NCBI RefSeq assembly: GCF_015471405.1
Contig: NZ_BLVZ01000021.1
Coordinates: 33,906 to 97,905, forward strand
Length of the DNA: 64,000 nucleotides
From: Pseudomonas cichorii
GTDB taxonomy: Bacteria > Pseudomonadota > Gammaproteobacteria > Pseudomonadales > Pseudomonadaceae
Direction: 5' to 3'
The translations under genes were made by a program, and so were the position numbers. Each line of letters starts with the position of its first letter. Within the stretch, counting starts at the first letter, position 1. Under the pieces are notes generated by a model. That model did not search any database and was not told the DNA's origin. It saw nothing but the letters and a program-made list of their open reading frames with translations. Shown piece by piece: positions 26,821 to 35,595 of the stretch.

Positions 26821-27288
26821 TCACTCGCTGGCCTTGAAGGTCAGCTCACCCTTGCGCCACTTGGCAGCCTTGCCGATGGCCGCTTTCAGGGGCTTGCTCA
26901 AACCACCCTGCAATTGTTCATTGGCCGCAAAGACCATGAACACGCCATGACCTTCCTTGAAGACAATCCCGTGGCCTTCGGGAATATCGACATAGGCGTA
27001 ATCGCCCAGCCCGTAGACGGTGAATTTGATATCACGGAACTTCAATTCGAACTTTCCACCCTCACGACTGGGCAGGACCGAGGCGCGAAAATGGTCGCCC
27101 ACCTTGAGTTCAAGGCGCGGCTTGTCATCGACTACCAGCGCTGTTTCGGTATCGATTTCAGACATGTAGATGCCATCGGGCGACTGCTCGGTGACATAGA
27201 CAAAACGTGACTGGAACTGCTTGACCAACTGCGCACGTAGATCACCGAGCACAAACAGAGAATGGGTATCCAGGTTACTTACAGCCAA
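26821..27288 (-). CDS. Conserved hypothetical protein, about 155 residues
   Basis: The family is not recognised. The protein is soluble, with no signal peptide or membrane helix. It is rich in predicted beta strands in the first two thirds (LELKVGDHFRASVLP, FELKFRDIKFTVYG), and ends in a basic helix (KPLKAAIGKAAKWRKGELTF). The start is TTG 27288, supported by GAGGA eight bases upstream; no ATG in frame fits. It converges on mrpG, so it is not part of the antiporter operon. Confidence 0.75.
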   Translation of the reverse strand: MAVSNLDTHSLFVLGDLRAQLVKQFQSRFVYVTEQSPDGIYMSEIDTETALVVDDKPRLELKVGDHFRASVLPSREGGKFELKFRDIKFTVYGLGDYAYVDIPEGHGIVFKEGHGVFMVFAANEQLQGGLSKPLKAAIGKAAKWRKGELTFKASE

Positions 27289-27652
27289 TGTACAAATCCT
27301 CGAACATGAAAATAAAGCTGCCTGACAAAGCCAGGACAGTCAAAAAATAAGCATCCATACAAGCCGCTGGAGCGGCTGAAATACCTGCTGACACGCACTG
27401 AAACTGCGAGCGATGATTCCATGGTCGCCACCCTGCCGGGCAGGCTGGAGGCGGATTCTACCGACAGACAACGCCAGCGGCATATATACCTTTTGTACAG
27501 AGAGATATCAGGGGCAGGAAAAGTGGCGCCATTGGGCACGCGAGACAGAACATTAGCATCTGTCGCAGGATCAATAAAAGGTTCGTCGAACTCTTGTCCA
27601 TCCTCGGCACTCCGATGAAGGACAAAGCCCCCTCTGTAGCCAAGGAGATGAC
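27289..27652. other. Intergenic region between divergent small genes
   Basis: A 364-base gap with a small perfect hairpin AGCCGCT-GG-AGCGGCT at 27362-27377 and an A+T-rich part near 27480-27590 that may hold the promoter of the next gene. No gene or larger repeat is seen. Confidence 0.4.
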
Positions 27653-27889
27653 ATGGAACTGCCAACCCACTCGCTGCCCAACCTGTTCTCCCAACTGGGC
27701 CTCGACTCGGATGAGGATAGCATCCAGAACTTCATTGCCAACCACTCGCTGCCTGACAACGTGAAACTGATCGACGCCGAGTTCTGGACACCCCAACAGG
27801 CCCGATTCCTGAAGGAAGAGCTTCGCGAAGATGCCGACTGGGCTCCTGTGGTCGACGAACTGAATGTGTTGCTGCACAAGAGCCCATGA
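27653..27889 (+). CDS. DUF2789 family protein
   Basis: A 78-residue acidic protein with the family pattern: HSLPNLFSQLGLDSD at the start, then FWTPQQARFLKEELREDADWAPVVDELN. The predicted structure is all-helical and cytosolic. A strong AAGGAG six bases before the ATG supports translation. Its function is unknown across the family. It ends 10 bases from the convergent lipase gene. Confidence 0.88.
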   Translation: MELPTHSLPNLFSQLGLDSDEDSIQNFIANHSLPDNVKLIDAEFWTPQQARFLKEELREDADWAPVVDELNVLLHKSP

Positions 27890-27899
27890 CACCTGCACG

Positions 27900-29381
27900 T
27901 CAATGCCGGTATCCAGCCTGATTCGTATTGGGATACCGGACACGCCCTCCCGGCTCTGGCGCATGCACGAATACGGCATCACTGAAGCTGCCGACCCGGC
28001 CTATGATCGCATTCCAGTGCGCCGAGTGATGAATATAGCGCCAGCGCAGCAGGCGCTCTTCCTGCTCGTCCAGGGTATAGGCACCGCCGCGGGCATAGCT
28101 GATCAACTTGCGGCAGACACCTTCGAGTTCAGGAGCGAGTCGCAACTCTGCGGTGTCGGGAACCGGCTCGAACGGCACGCCTTCGTCGCAGGCCAGCGCA
28201 TGCATGACCCGCAGATAAACCCGCGACAAATGCCCGAACACCTGGCGACGTAAACAGGCAGCAGCCACCACCGTCTTGAGCCCGAAAGCGGCAGTATGCG
28301 CACGACCATAAGTTTCGCAACACTCCACCTGCAACGAGGCCTGGCGGTCCAGAGGGTCGATCCACTGCCCGGCATCCAGCGCCTGCAAATCTTGCTGTGC
28401 CTGTAACCAGGCAGTGCTCGACTCACAGGAGGTGTCCTGGCAGAGCATGCTCATGCGGGGCCGGGTCAACAGCAGTTTTTCTTCCATCTGTGGATGATAA
28501 CCACCGCCAATATCGGCATGGGCTCCCGGCAGCACGATCTCCCGGCTCCAGTCAGGGGCGATGCTGTTGAGCGCAAAGTTGCGTCGTGACTCATCACGCG
28601 CCACCAGATGCAGTACCTGTTGGGCACAGCCCGGTGGCAAATACAGATTGACCCGGTTGCTGGCAGAGTCGCGGACATTGTAGAAATCCCGGAAGCTGCC
28701 AATGGCGGCCACTGTATCGAACAGGCCGATAACCTTGAGCCTCACACTGCCACTCTCCCAGCCGAAATCCGCACTCAAGGGGACCTTGCGACTTGCCAGG
28801 ACCGGCTCAAGCGCCCCCTGAGCCTGCTTCAGGACCTCGTTGATGAAATGCCGGGCCGAGGCCGCGCCGCGACTGAAACCGAAGATATCCAGCTCAAGGG
28901 CTTCAATGACACAACCGGGATTATCGAGCGTAAACGCCTTGAGACGGGAACCAAGCTTTTTGATTGCATGCTCGGCCTTGGCGGTAACGCCTGTCGTACC
29001 ACGGCCAAAACTTTGCCCCGGCCAAAGAGAATCACCGGCTCCGGAAGTTGTTCCCGCGCCACTGATATAAACGGGCCAATAAGCTTTCAACCCCTGCCCA
29101 TCGTTCCTGGCCACATATTGATGGCGATAAAGTGCAACCAGGCGGGCGATATTACTCAGATCGTTGCTATAACTGCTATTGGGGTCGGTGTGCCTGCCCG
29201 AACATTCGACAATGTGTTTATGGGCATTGACCTCCATCATGGCCCGACAGTCAGCCCCTATCTGGCTATTGACGCGATTATTGCCTGTGCCATCGAAGAA
29301 AAGGCCTGCACGCACCGTAACACGTAGCACTGCCGTGTCAGAAACCGCAGCCCCCTTATTAACCGTCCATGTATTTTTCAT
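27900..29381 (-). CDS. Tle1-like (DUF2235-type) alpha/beta-hydrolase, orphan phospholipase effector candidate
   Basis: A 493-residue protein of the family of type VI lipase effectors Tle1. It has FFDGTGNN (28-35), the nucleophile elbow GFSRG with Ser170, Asp222 in GLFDTVAAIG, and the GAHADIGGGY element (287-296) that supplies the catalytic His/Asp. No signal peptide or membrane segment is seen. The preceding open frame begins with TTG codons only, so ATG 29381 is chosen. Unlike known tle1 loci, no vgrG, adaptor or immunity gene is adjacent: DUF2789 lies downstream on the other strand and an A+T-rich spacer upstream. It may be an orphan effector loaded by a distant VgrG, or a housekeeping hydrolase. 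Confidence 0.82.
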   Translation of the reverse strand: MKNTWTVNKGAAVSDTAVLRVTVRAGLFFDGTGNNRVNSQIGADCRAMMEVNAHKHIVECSGRHTDPNSSYSNDLSNIARLVALYRHQYVARNDGQGLKAYWPVYISGAGTTSGAGDSLWPGQSFGRGTTGVTAKAEHAIKKLGSRLKAFTLDNPGCVIEALELDIFGFSRGAASARHFINEVLKQAQGALEPVLASRKVPLSADFGWESGSVRLKVIGLFDTVAAIGSFRDFYNVRDSASNRVNLYLPPGCAQQVLHLVARDESRRNFALNSIAPDWSREIVLPGAHADIGGGYHPQMEEKLLLTRPRMSMLCQDTSCESSTAWLQAQQDLQALDAGQWIDPLDRQASLQVECCETYGRAHTAAFGLKTVVAAACLRRQVFGHLSRVYLRVMHALACDEGVPFEPVPDTAELRLAPELEGVCRKLISYARGGAYTLDEQEERLLRWRYIHHSAHWNAIIGRVGSFSDAVFVHAPEPGGRVRYPNTNQAGYRH

Positions 29382-29656
29382 CTTCCATCCATCCGTAGAA
29401 AACAACCATTTCGTATGACTGCCATTTAATGATTTTCAATACAATTGATTAAATAGCTTGCTCAGCAACACGAAACAGTCAAGCAACGGAGAGATTTACA
29501 GAGCGATCCTACAAACTGGATCAGTACTACTCTAAATAAACAATAAATAAATACCGCAACAAACAAGAAAAATAAAATCTACAAAATAAACATAGAAGTT
29601 TTAAACCACTGATCAACTCTCTTTCGTGATCCTCATAAATTACAGGCGCAAGAAAA
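29382..29656. other. A+T-rich spacer upstream of the lipase gene
   Basis: A stretch of unusually low G+C: a hand count of the line 29521-29580 gives about 25%. It is filled with AAATAAA-type runs. No open frame is credible. It probably contains the lipase promoter and may be imported DNA. Confidence 0.5.
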
Positions 29657-29681
29657 CCGGGAGGCTAAAATAGCCTCCCGG
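29657..29681 (-). terminator. Rho-independent terminator of the DksA-like gene
   Basis: A perfect 10-bp stem CCGGGAGGCT/AGCCTCCCGG with a 5-base loop. Read on the minus strand it is followed by TTTTC, and it lies 30 bases past the stop. Confidence 0.85.
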
Positions 29682-29710
29682 TCTGGTGACACCTCACTCC
29701 AGCCTGTGAA

Positions 29711-30115
29711 TCAGGCCTGGCGCTGGTGCTTGTCGATCTGCTCGTGGCGCTCTTGCGCCTCGATGCAATATTTGGTCGTCGGGCTGATCAGCAGGCGCTT
29801 GAGGCCAATAGGCTCACCGCTGTCGTCGCACCAGCCAAAGGTGTCATCGGCAATGCGCGACAAGGCCATTTCCAGCTGGGGCAGCATACGCTGATCACGG
29901 TCGATGACATTGACCAGCCAATGACGCTCTTCTTCTACCGAAGCAGCATCAGCAGGGTCGGCCGGGGTGTCCAGGCTCTCGATAGCAATGCGGCTTTGCT
30001 CGATACGCTCGTGGATTTCAACCTTCATGGCCTGCAACAGCTCGACGAAGAAAGCATGCTGTTCAGCATTCATGTAGTCATCGGCCGGCATGGCCAGCAA
30101 CTTTTCCTTTGTCAT
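29711..30115 (-). CDS. TraR/DksA-family regulator with degenerate zinc finger
   Basis: A 134-residue DksA paralogue. A coiled-coil (about 15-90) carries the tip motif D53-P-A-D-A-A58, the DxxDxA signature needed to act on RNA polymerase. In the globular end only Cys96 and Cys117 remain; the positions of the other two zinc cysteines appear as Ser99 and Thr114. This resembles the zinc-independent DksA2 type of Pseudomonas, which replaces DksA when zinc is scarce. There is no sign of a Zur box, and the leader before the ATG is short of a good ribosome site. It has its own terminator. Confidence 0.88.
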   Translation of the reverse strand: MTKEKLLAMPADDYMNAEQHAFFVELLQAMKVEIHERIEQSRIAIESLDTPADPADAASVEEERHWLVNVIDRDQRMLPQLEMALSRIADDTFGWCDDSGEPIGLKRLLISPTTKYCIEAQERHEQIDKHQRQA

Positions 30116-30356
30116 TTATTTCTCTATAAAAAAACGTGCATTGAGGAGCGGCTCAACGTTGCCGTAAAAGCGCCATGATCTCCAAGCGCCACCAGGCACT
30201 CAATTTACGAGGGGCGGCAGTCTAAGGCCGGCTTGGCCCGTCGGCAATACAAATGAAGGGTTTTTGTACCACAACTGCATGGATTGCCCCTGAAATCCAG
30301 CCTTGAAACCCGCCTGAGAGCCTCTGACTCTGCTTTGAGGATTCAGTTCAAGCACA

Positions 30357-30378
30357 AAAGGGCCTCAACAGGCCCTTT
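30357..30378 (-). terminator. Terminator of the inositol ABC transporter operon
   Basis: The stem AAAGGGCC/GGCCCTTT has a 6-base loop; on the minus strand it is followed by TTTG. It lies 18 bases past the permease stop. Confidence 0.8.
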
Positions 30379-30395
30379 GCGCTACACATCCACGA

Positions 30396-31421
30396 TCAGC
30401 GCTTGGCTTTACGCTTGTTGCGATATTGATCGATTACCACCGCAACCACAATGATCAGGCCCTTGATGATGTCCTGAACATAGGCATCCACGCCGACAAA
30501 GGTGAACCCGCTGGCCATGACGCCCAGGATCAGCGCGCCGATGACGGTGCCGGTAATGCGCCCGACGCCACCGGCCAGGCTGGTACCGCCGATCACGGCT
30601 GCGGCAATGGCATCCAGTTCATAGGACATGCCCATCCCCGCCTGCCCTGTCGCCGCCCGTGCCGAAGCCACGACACCGGCAAGCCCCGCCAGCAGACCGG
30701 CAATGCTGTAGACGATGACCAGATGACGCTTGACGTTGATACCCGAGGTGCGTGCCGCCTGCATGTTGCCGCCGATGGCATAGGTGTACTTGCCGTACTT
30801 GGTGTAGCGCAGGGCTATGTGAAAGATCACCGCGACGACCAGGAAGATAATAACCGGCATCGCTCCCTGGCCAATGGCGGTATAGGAATCCGAAAGCATG
30901 CTGACCGGCTGGCCTTCGGTGTAGAAACGCGCCAGCCCGCGGGCAGACACCATCATGCCCAGCGTGGCAATGAAGGGCGGGATCCCGGTGATGGCAATGA
31001 TGCTGCCGTTGATCGCCCCGGCCAGCAATCCGACACCCAGCCCAACGACCACCGGTATCCAGACCGGCAGGTCAGTGAGCGAGGGAAAGACTGCGCGGGA
31101 AAAATCCGATGTCTGCGCCAGACTGGCAGCAATCATCGCCGACAAGGCCAACACCGAGCCGGACGAAAGATCGATACCGGTGGTGATGATGACCTGAGTG
31201 ACGCCGATGGCCAGCAGACCGATGATGGAGACTTGCAGAATCATCAGGACCAGTCGCTGGGAGTTGAGCAGGAAGCTCTGGTCACGAACGATCCAGCCAA
31301 ACAACTCGAAGATCAGCCCGATGCCGATCAGCACCAGGAAAATACTCAGTTCGGTAGGCAGCCGCCGTTTGCTCTTGGTCGGCGCCAGGGCCGGTTTGTT
31401 TTGCAAGATCGCGTTGCTCAT
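30396..31421 (-). CDS. Inositol ABC transporter permease
   Basis: A 341-residue RbsC/BPD_transp_2-type permease with eight to ten predicted helices. The family signature GGTSLAGGVGRITGTVIGAL lies near the C-terminus. The basic tail RNKRKAKR faces the cytoplasm. It is the last gene of the importer operon after the binding protein and ATPase and is followed by a terminator. Substrate assignment (myo-inositol) rests on the adjoining iol cluster; the sequence alone says only sugar or polyol. Confidence 0.92.
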   Translation of the reverse strand: MSNAILQNKPALAPTKSKRRLPTELSIFLVLIGIGLIFELFGWIVRDQSFLLNSQRLVLMILQVSIIGLLAIGVTQVIITTGIDLSSGSVLALSAMIAASLAQTSDFSRAVFPSLTDLPVWIPVVVGLGVGLLAGAINGSIIAITGIPPFIATLGMMVSARGLARFYTEGQPVSMLSDSYTAIGQGAMPVIIFLVVAVIFHIALRYTKYGKYTYAIGGNMQAARTSGINVKRHLVIVYSIAGLLAGLAGVVASARAATGQAGMGMSYELDAIAAAVIGGTSLAGGVGRITGTVIGALILGVMASGFTFVGVDAYVQDIIKGLIIVVAVVIDQYRNKRKAKR

Positions 31422-31434
31422 TTTGATTACCCTC

Positions 31435-31445
31435 TTGTTCTTCTT
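31435..31445 (-). promoter_or_regulatory. Candidate Crc/Hfq CA motif before the permease gene
   Basis: On the minus strand this reads AAGAAGAACAA, fitting the AANAANAA motif bound by Hfq with Crc in Pseudomonas. It sits about 14 bases before the ATG, across the ribosome site. Confidence 0.5.
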
Positions 31446-31469
31446 CTGCGCGAGCCCGGCCAGGCGAAC

Positions 31470-33053
31470 TCAGTGAACCAAATGGCCGGAAGCCAGATGC
31501 ATGACTTTTTCCTGGGTAGCCTCACTTCGGTCGAGGATGCCCATCATTTCGCCTTCATGCATGACCATGACCCGGTCACTCATACCCAGCACTTCGGGCA
31601 ACTCGGAGGAAATCATGATGACAGCCATGCCTTCGCCAGCCAGGAAAGAAATCAGGCGATAGATTTCTGCCTTGGCCCCCACATCGATGCCACGGGTCGG
31701 CTCATCGAGAATCAGGATTCTGGGGTTGGTCATCAGCCAGCGCGCCAGCAATGCCTTCTGCTGATTGCCGCCTGAAAGCGTATCGATGCACTGTTCCAGA
31801 GAAGGCGTCTTGACGCGCAGCTTCTTGCACATGTCTTCACACAGCGCTCGCAGAGCCTTCTGCTGGACGAAACCATTGCCGGCGTAGTTGGCCAGAACGG
31901 CCATTTCCATGTTTTCCATGACCGACAGGCAGGGAAACAGCCCGGTGAGCTTGCGGTCCTCGGTCAGTAACGCAAAGCCTTTTTCAATGGCCTGATGCGG
32001 GTCGGTAATACGCACCGCAACACCATCAAGCTGTATTTCGCCACCCTGGCTGGGTGAGATACCGAACAGGGTTTCGGCCACATTGGTCCTGCCGGAGCCC
32101 ATCAGCCCGGCGATGCCGAGAATTTCGCCGGCATGCAGGTCAAAGGACACGCCCTGGAATACACCGTCCAGACTCAGGTCACGTACCGACAGCAGCAGGT
32201 CGCCAATCGGCTTTTCACGCTCGGGAAAGAGCTGGGTCAGTTCGCGCCCGACCATCATCGAGATCAGGCTGTCGCCGTCCATGCTTTCGGCGCGTTGCAG
32301 GCCGATATAGGCACCGTCCCGGAACACCGCCACTTCATCGGCAATTTCAAACACCTCACTCATCTTGTGGGTGATGTAAATGATGCCTTTGCCCTGGGCC
32401 CGCAAGTCGGCAATGATCGAAAACAGGTGGGCGACTTCCGTCTCGGTAATGGCAGACGTCGGCTCGTCCATGATGAGGATGTCGGAGTCATAGGAAACCG
32501 CCTTGGCAATCTCCACCATCTGCCGCTCGGCAATGCTCAGGTTACCGACCAGCTCCTGCGGGTCGAGCTTGATGCGCAAGCGCTCCAGCAGATCGGCGGT
32601 GCAGCGGTACATTTCCCGGTGATCGACCATGTGCAGGCTGTTGAGTTGTTCGCGGCCGATCCAGATATTCTCGGCAATGCTCATGAATGGCATCAGGTTC
32701 AATTCCTGATGGATCATCGCGATACCCGCCTGCAAGGCGGCCAGAGGCGTATCGAAGCGGATGGGATTGCCCCGCAGGCGTATCTCGCCGGCGTCGGGCT
32801 GATAGATCCCGGCAATGATTTTCATCAGGGTCGACTTGCCGGCACCATTCTCGCCCATCAAGGCCAGCACAGTGCCGGGACGTACCCGTAACTGCACATC
32901 ATTGAGAGCGATGACGCCCGGAAAGCCCTTGCTGATATTGCTGATTTCCAACAGATAAGGGGATGGAACGTCAGTGGCGACACGATCATCGACACGGGCA
33001 GCGGACGGCGTATCGCGCTGGACATGGCGGGTAGCAGTAGCGGAACCGAACAT
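31470..33053 (-). CDS. Inositol ABC transporter ATP-binding protein
   Basis: A 527-residue MglA/RbsA-type protein with two nucleotide-binding domains. The first has an intact Walker A GENGAGKS (68-75) and the signature LSIAERQ. The second has the degenerate Walker A GLMGSGRT typical of carbohydrate importers and LSGGNQQK. ATG 33053 with AGGAG nine bases upstream is chosen; the frame extends eight codons further. The N-terminal extension of about 30 residues before the first domain is longer than in E. coli homologues. The spacer to the binding-protein gene carries a hairpin. Confidence 0.93.
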   Translation of the reverse strand: MFGSATATRHVQRDTPSAARVDDRVATDVPSPYLLEISNISKGFPGVIALNDVQLRVRPGTVLALMGENGAGKSTLMKIIAGIYQPDAGEIRLRGNPIRFDTPLAALQAGIAMIHQELNLMPFMSIAENIWIGREQLNSLHMVDHREMYRCTADLLERLRIKLDPQELVGNLSIAERQMVEIAKAVSYDSDILIMDEPTSAITETEVAHLFSIIADLRAQGKGIIYITHKMSEVFEIADEVAVFRDGAYIGLQRAESMDGDSLISMMVGRELTQLFPEREKPIGDLLLSVRDLSLDGVFQGVSFDLHAGEILGIAGLMGSGRTNVAETLFGISPSQGGEIQLDGVAVRITDPHQAIEKGFALLTEDRKLTGLFPCLSVMENMEMAVLANYAGNGFVQQKALRALCEDMCKKLRVKTPSLEQCIDTLSGGNQQKALLARWLMTNPRILILDEPTRGIDVGAKAEIYRLISFLAGEGMAVIMISSELPEVLGMSDRVMVMHEGEMMGILDRSEATQEKVMHLASGHLVH

Positions 33054-33082
33054 GATCACAAACTCCTCAAGCAACAAGCTGT

Positions 33083-33108
33083 GGGAGGGGTACGCTGCAA
33101 GCCCTCCC
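33083..33108 (-). promoter_or_regulatory. Intercistronic hairpin between binding-protein and ATPase genes
   Basis: GGGAGGG and CCCTCCC arms (7 bp, 12-base loop) with no T tract. Such hairpins after the binding-protein gene commonly stabilise its transcript so that it is made in excess over the membrane parts. Confidence 0.5.
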
Positions 33109-33119
33109 TGGCATGTTCA

Positions 33120-34055
33120 CTATTTTGATTTGAAGGTATCGACGTTTTCAGGCGTGATGAGGCGATACGGAATCAAAATGGCCTGCGGCTCGACCTTTTC
33201 CTTTTTGGCCAGCTTCACAGAGGCATTGATCGCGCCAATGGCCTGCTCCTTGGCATCCTGAAAGACAGATACCGCCAGATCGCCCCGTTTCACGGCATTC
33301 AGGCCATCGGGCGTACCGTCCACACCGGCGACAAGTACACTGCCTGATTTGACGCCAGCCTGTTTCAGGGCCATGGCGGCACCAATCGCCATTTCGTCGT
33401 TATTGGCCAGCACCGCGTTGAATGCCCTGCCCTGGGTGATCCAGTCGTTGGTCAGGTCCATACCTTTCTGACGCAACCAGATGCCGGTCTGCTCCTGATC
33501 GATCTTGATGTCGGGATACTTGCTCAGCACCTCTTTGATGCCTTTGGTGCGATTCTGCGTCGAGTTGTTGGCCAGGTCCCCCAGCAGGATCATGACGTTG
33601 CCCTTGCCGCCCAGTTTTTCGGCGATGTATTGCATTTGCATCCGGCCCGCCTCGATGTCATCGGAGGTCACGGTAGCGACGCCTTCGGGCAACTTGGGAT
33701 CATCAGGACGGCGATTGACGTACACCAGTGGAATGCCGGCCGCCGTGGCAGATTTTGTGATGCGGGCGGTAGCTGCCGTATCCACGGGGTTTACGATCAG
33801 AGCGTCGACTTTCTTGCCGATGAGCTCCTGAACCTGATCGATCTGCTTGTTTACGTCTGCACGGGCATCGACGAACTGCAGCTTTACATCATCAGGCAGG
33901 GTCTTGGCGTGGGCGCCCATGTCTTCACGCAGATAGGTCAGCCAGGTGTCATCGAACTGCGACATGGCAACGCCGATCTTGATATCGGCCAGTGCAGTGC
34001 CACTGCCCAGCATCAAGGCCAAAGCCAGCGAAGTGAAACGAATCTTGGTCTTCAT
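33120..34055 (-). CDS. Periplasmic inositol-binding protein
   Basis: A 311-residue periplasmic-binding-protein of the RbsB-like (Peripla_BP_4) type. The Sec signal peptide ends at ALA (residue 23). Ligand-pocket elements include the early VAMSQFDDTWL, VNRRPDD, NDEMAIGA and the ATP-family-typical GVDGTPDGLNAV. It delivers substrate to the downstream ATPase/permease. The neighbouring iol genes argue for myo- or scyllo-inositol. First gene of the importer operon; its leader is about 340 bases if the GGAA-N6-TTCC site marks the promoter. Confidence 0.93.
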   Translation of the reverse strand: MKTKIRFTSLALALMLGSGTALADIKIGVAMSQFDDTWLTYLREDMGAHAKTLPDDVKLQFVDARADVNKQIDQVQELIGKKVDALIVNPVDTAATARITKSATAAGIPLVYVNRRPDDPKLPEGVATVTSDDIEAGRMQMQYIAEKLGGKGNVMILLGDLANNSTQNRTKGIKEVLSKYPDIKIDQEQTGIWLRQKGMDLTNDWITQGRAFNAVLANNDEMAIGAAMALKQAGVKSGSVLVAGVDGTPDGLNAVKRGDLAVSVFQDAKEQAIGAINASVKLAKKEKVEPQAILIPYRLITPENVDTFKSK

Positions 34056-34070
34056 AAAGGTCTGTCTCCA

Positions 34071-34086
34071 AATTCTTGTTGTTGTT
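34071..34086 (-). promoter_or_regulatory. Candidate Crc/Hfq CA motif before the binding-protein gene
   Basis: The minus strand reads AACAACAACAAGAATT, giving two overlapping AANAANAA matches, directly upstream of the TTTGGAGA ribosome site. Confidence 0.6.
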
Positions 34087-34395
34087 CAGACTTGGTAACG
34101 ACGTAGCGAAGAGCGGTTTATTTCGGCAGACGAACACCCGTAGCACCGGGTATGCAGAACAGTTGCGCATCCTTGTGCTGGACGCACATGCCGCGTGCGA
34201 CGAGCGTAAGAAATCGCTCCATGACAGAGATCCAGAATGACGAGGGGGCAGAACGCTTGGCCTTTAGGCCTCGGGTAGGGGTTTTCATCGACGGTACCTA
34301 TCTTTGTCTTGTTTTTGTTTGCTTGTTCCCTGTGACCTTCAGACGGATCTGACAACACAGGTGATTCGATAGTCGGCAACCTGAAAACGACTTTA
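34087..34395 (-). other. Long untranslated leader or spacer before the importer operon
   Basis: About 310 bases between the presumed promoter/operator and the binding-protein gene. One 110-codon minus frame exists but has a Cys/Arg/His-rich composition unlike a protein and no ribosome site. No known riboswitch is recognised. Confidence 0.4.
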
Positions 34396-34413
34396 TTGGA
34401 AAATATTTTCCAA
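34396..34413. promoter_or_regulatory. Candidate IolR operator (importer promoter)
   Basis: The perfect 18-base palindrome TTGGAAAATATTTTCCAA contains GGAA-N6-TTCC, the motif reported for RpiR-type IolR repressors in rhizobia. On the minus strand it exactly fills the 17-base spacer between TTGAAT and TAAAGT, possible -35 and -10 boxes. A second imperfect palindrome, TAGAATTTTATTCTA, lies at 34426-34440. Confidence 0.65.
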
Positions 34414-34537
34414 TTCAACTCATTTTAGAATTTTATTCTATTTTTTATTTCAACCTCTCCAAATGTCGATTGCAGCAAGCCCCGGCTCTCTCCAGAGAGA
34501 ACCAGGGCTTGTATGTGTTCACGCAAAAACAGGTTAC

Positions 34538-35554
34538 TTACAAGGCAATCACTCGCCCTTCCTTCGCACTCAAGCGTGCTGCGTCCAGCACAACGGCCGT
34601 AGCGACTGCATCGTCAGCATCCACAGGATTGCGACCGTTTGCGTCAATGGAATCCTGCAACTGTCGATAGAACTCAAGCCAGCACCCCTGCTCCGAAGGA
34701 ACCCGCTCGCGGTGATCACCCTGCTCGAACCAGCCCCAGCGTCGATGCTCCTCGACGCCCCAGCGCTCGCCTTCGGAACTTGGCGTCAGGCCCGCCAGCG
34801 CGGCCTCCTCCTGGCCGTCCAGGCCTTCGACGCTGTAGCAACCCTGCGTACCGCTGACCCTGAAGCGCGGCCGCGGAGTGTTTTGCAGGCAACTGCCGGT
34901 CAGGTGCGAAACGACACCGTTGGCATGGATCAGGGAAATGAAAAAGGCGTGGTCCGGTGCATCGGGTGCGGAAAACTGCAATTCGGCATATACCCGGCTG
35001 GCCGGGCCGAACAGCACCAGTGCCTGATCCACCAGATGACTGCCAAGATCACGCAACAGACCACCACCGCTGGTCTTGCCCACGGACCGTGGTGAATAGC
35101 GTTCGATGCTGGACTCAAAAAGGCTGATGGAGCCGAGCACGTCGTTATCGATCAGCTTGCGCACTGTCAGAAAGTCCGAGTCCCAGCGCCGGTTCTGATA
35201 GACACTGAGCTGCACGCCCCGCCGCTTTGCCGCGTCTACAAACTCACGGGCCTGGGCAGCGTCATCGGAAAAGGGTTTGTCACTGACGACATTCACGCCC
35301 AACTCGATGGCTTCCAGTATCAGGGCGCGTCGGGAAGCCAGCGGCGTGGATATCACCACAGCATCGACACCGGCTGCGACCAGATCGGCCAGAGTATCGA
35401 AGGTCGCGACATCGGGATGATCGTTGGTCACTTCCTGCCGCCGCTCGGGTGAGCGGGTAACGACCCCCACAAATGTTGCACCGGGCAAACTCGAGAGCAG
35501 CGTTGCATGAAAATAACGCCCGCCCTTTCCGTAGCCCACCAATCCTATTCGCAT
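34538..35554 (-). CDS. Gfo/Idh/MocA oxidoreductase, scyllo-inositol dehydrogenase-like
   Basis: A 338-residue NAD(P)-dependent dehydrogenase. The Rossmann motif GYGKGG (7-12), the SDKPFS variant of the EKP motif (catalytic Lys) and the GGGLLRDLGSHLVDQAL segment place it with the YdgJ/IolW-type scyllo-inositol 2-dehydrogenases rather than with IolG. It would feed scyllo-inositol into the pathway as 2-keto-myo-inositol. AAGGAG precedes the ATG. It is the last gene of the catabolic operon, 41 bases after iolG. Confidence 0.88.
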   Translation of the reverse strand: MRIGLVGYGKGGRYFHATLLSSLPGATFVGVVTRSPERRQEVTNDHPDVATFDTLADLVAAGVDAVVISTPLASRRALILEAIELGVNVVSDKPFSDDAAQAREFVDAAKRRGVQLSVYQNRRWDSDFLTVRKLIDNDVLGSISLFESSIERYSPRSVGKTSGGGLLRDLGSHLVDQALVLFGPASRVYAELQFSAPDAPDHAFFISLIHANGVVSHLTGSCLQNTPRPRFRVSGTQGCYSVEGLDGQEEAALAGLTPSSEGERWGVEEHRRWGWFEQGDHRERVPSEQGCWLEFYRQLQDSIDANGRNPVDADDAVATAVVLDAARLSAKEGRVIAL

Positions 35555-35564
35555 GAAGTTCTCC

Positions 35565-35577
35565 TTTTATTGTTGTT
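35565..35577 (-). promoter_or_regulatory. Candidate Crc/Hfq CA motif before the Gfo/Idh gene
   Basis: The minus strand reads AACAACAATAAAA, merging into AAAAGGAG, the ribosome site. Confidence 0.6.
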
Positions 35578-35595
35578 ATCTCTAACAACACTTTT

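Noticed and set aside
34086..34418. 110-codon minus frame in the importer leader
   Set aside because: Odd composition, overlap with the operator palindrome and no ribosome site.
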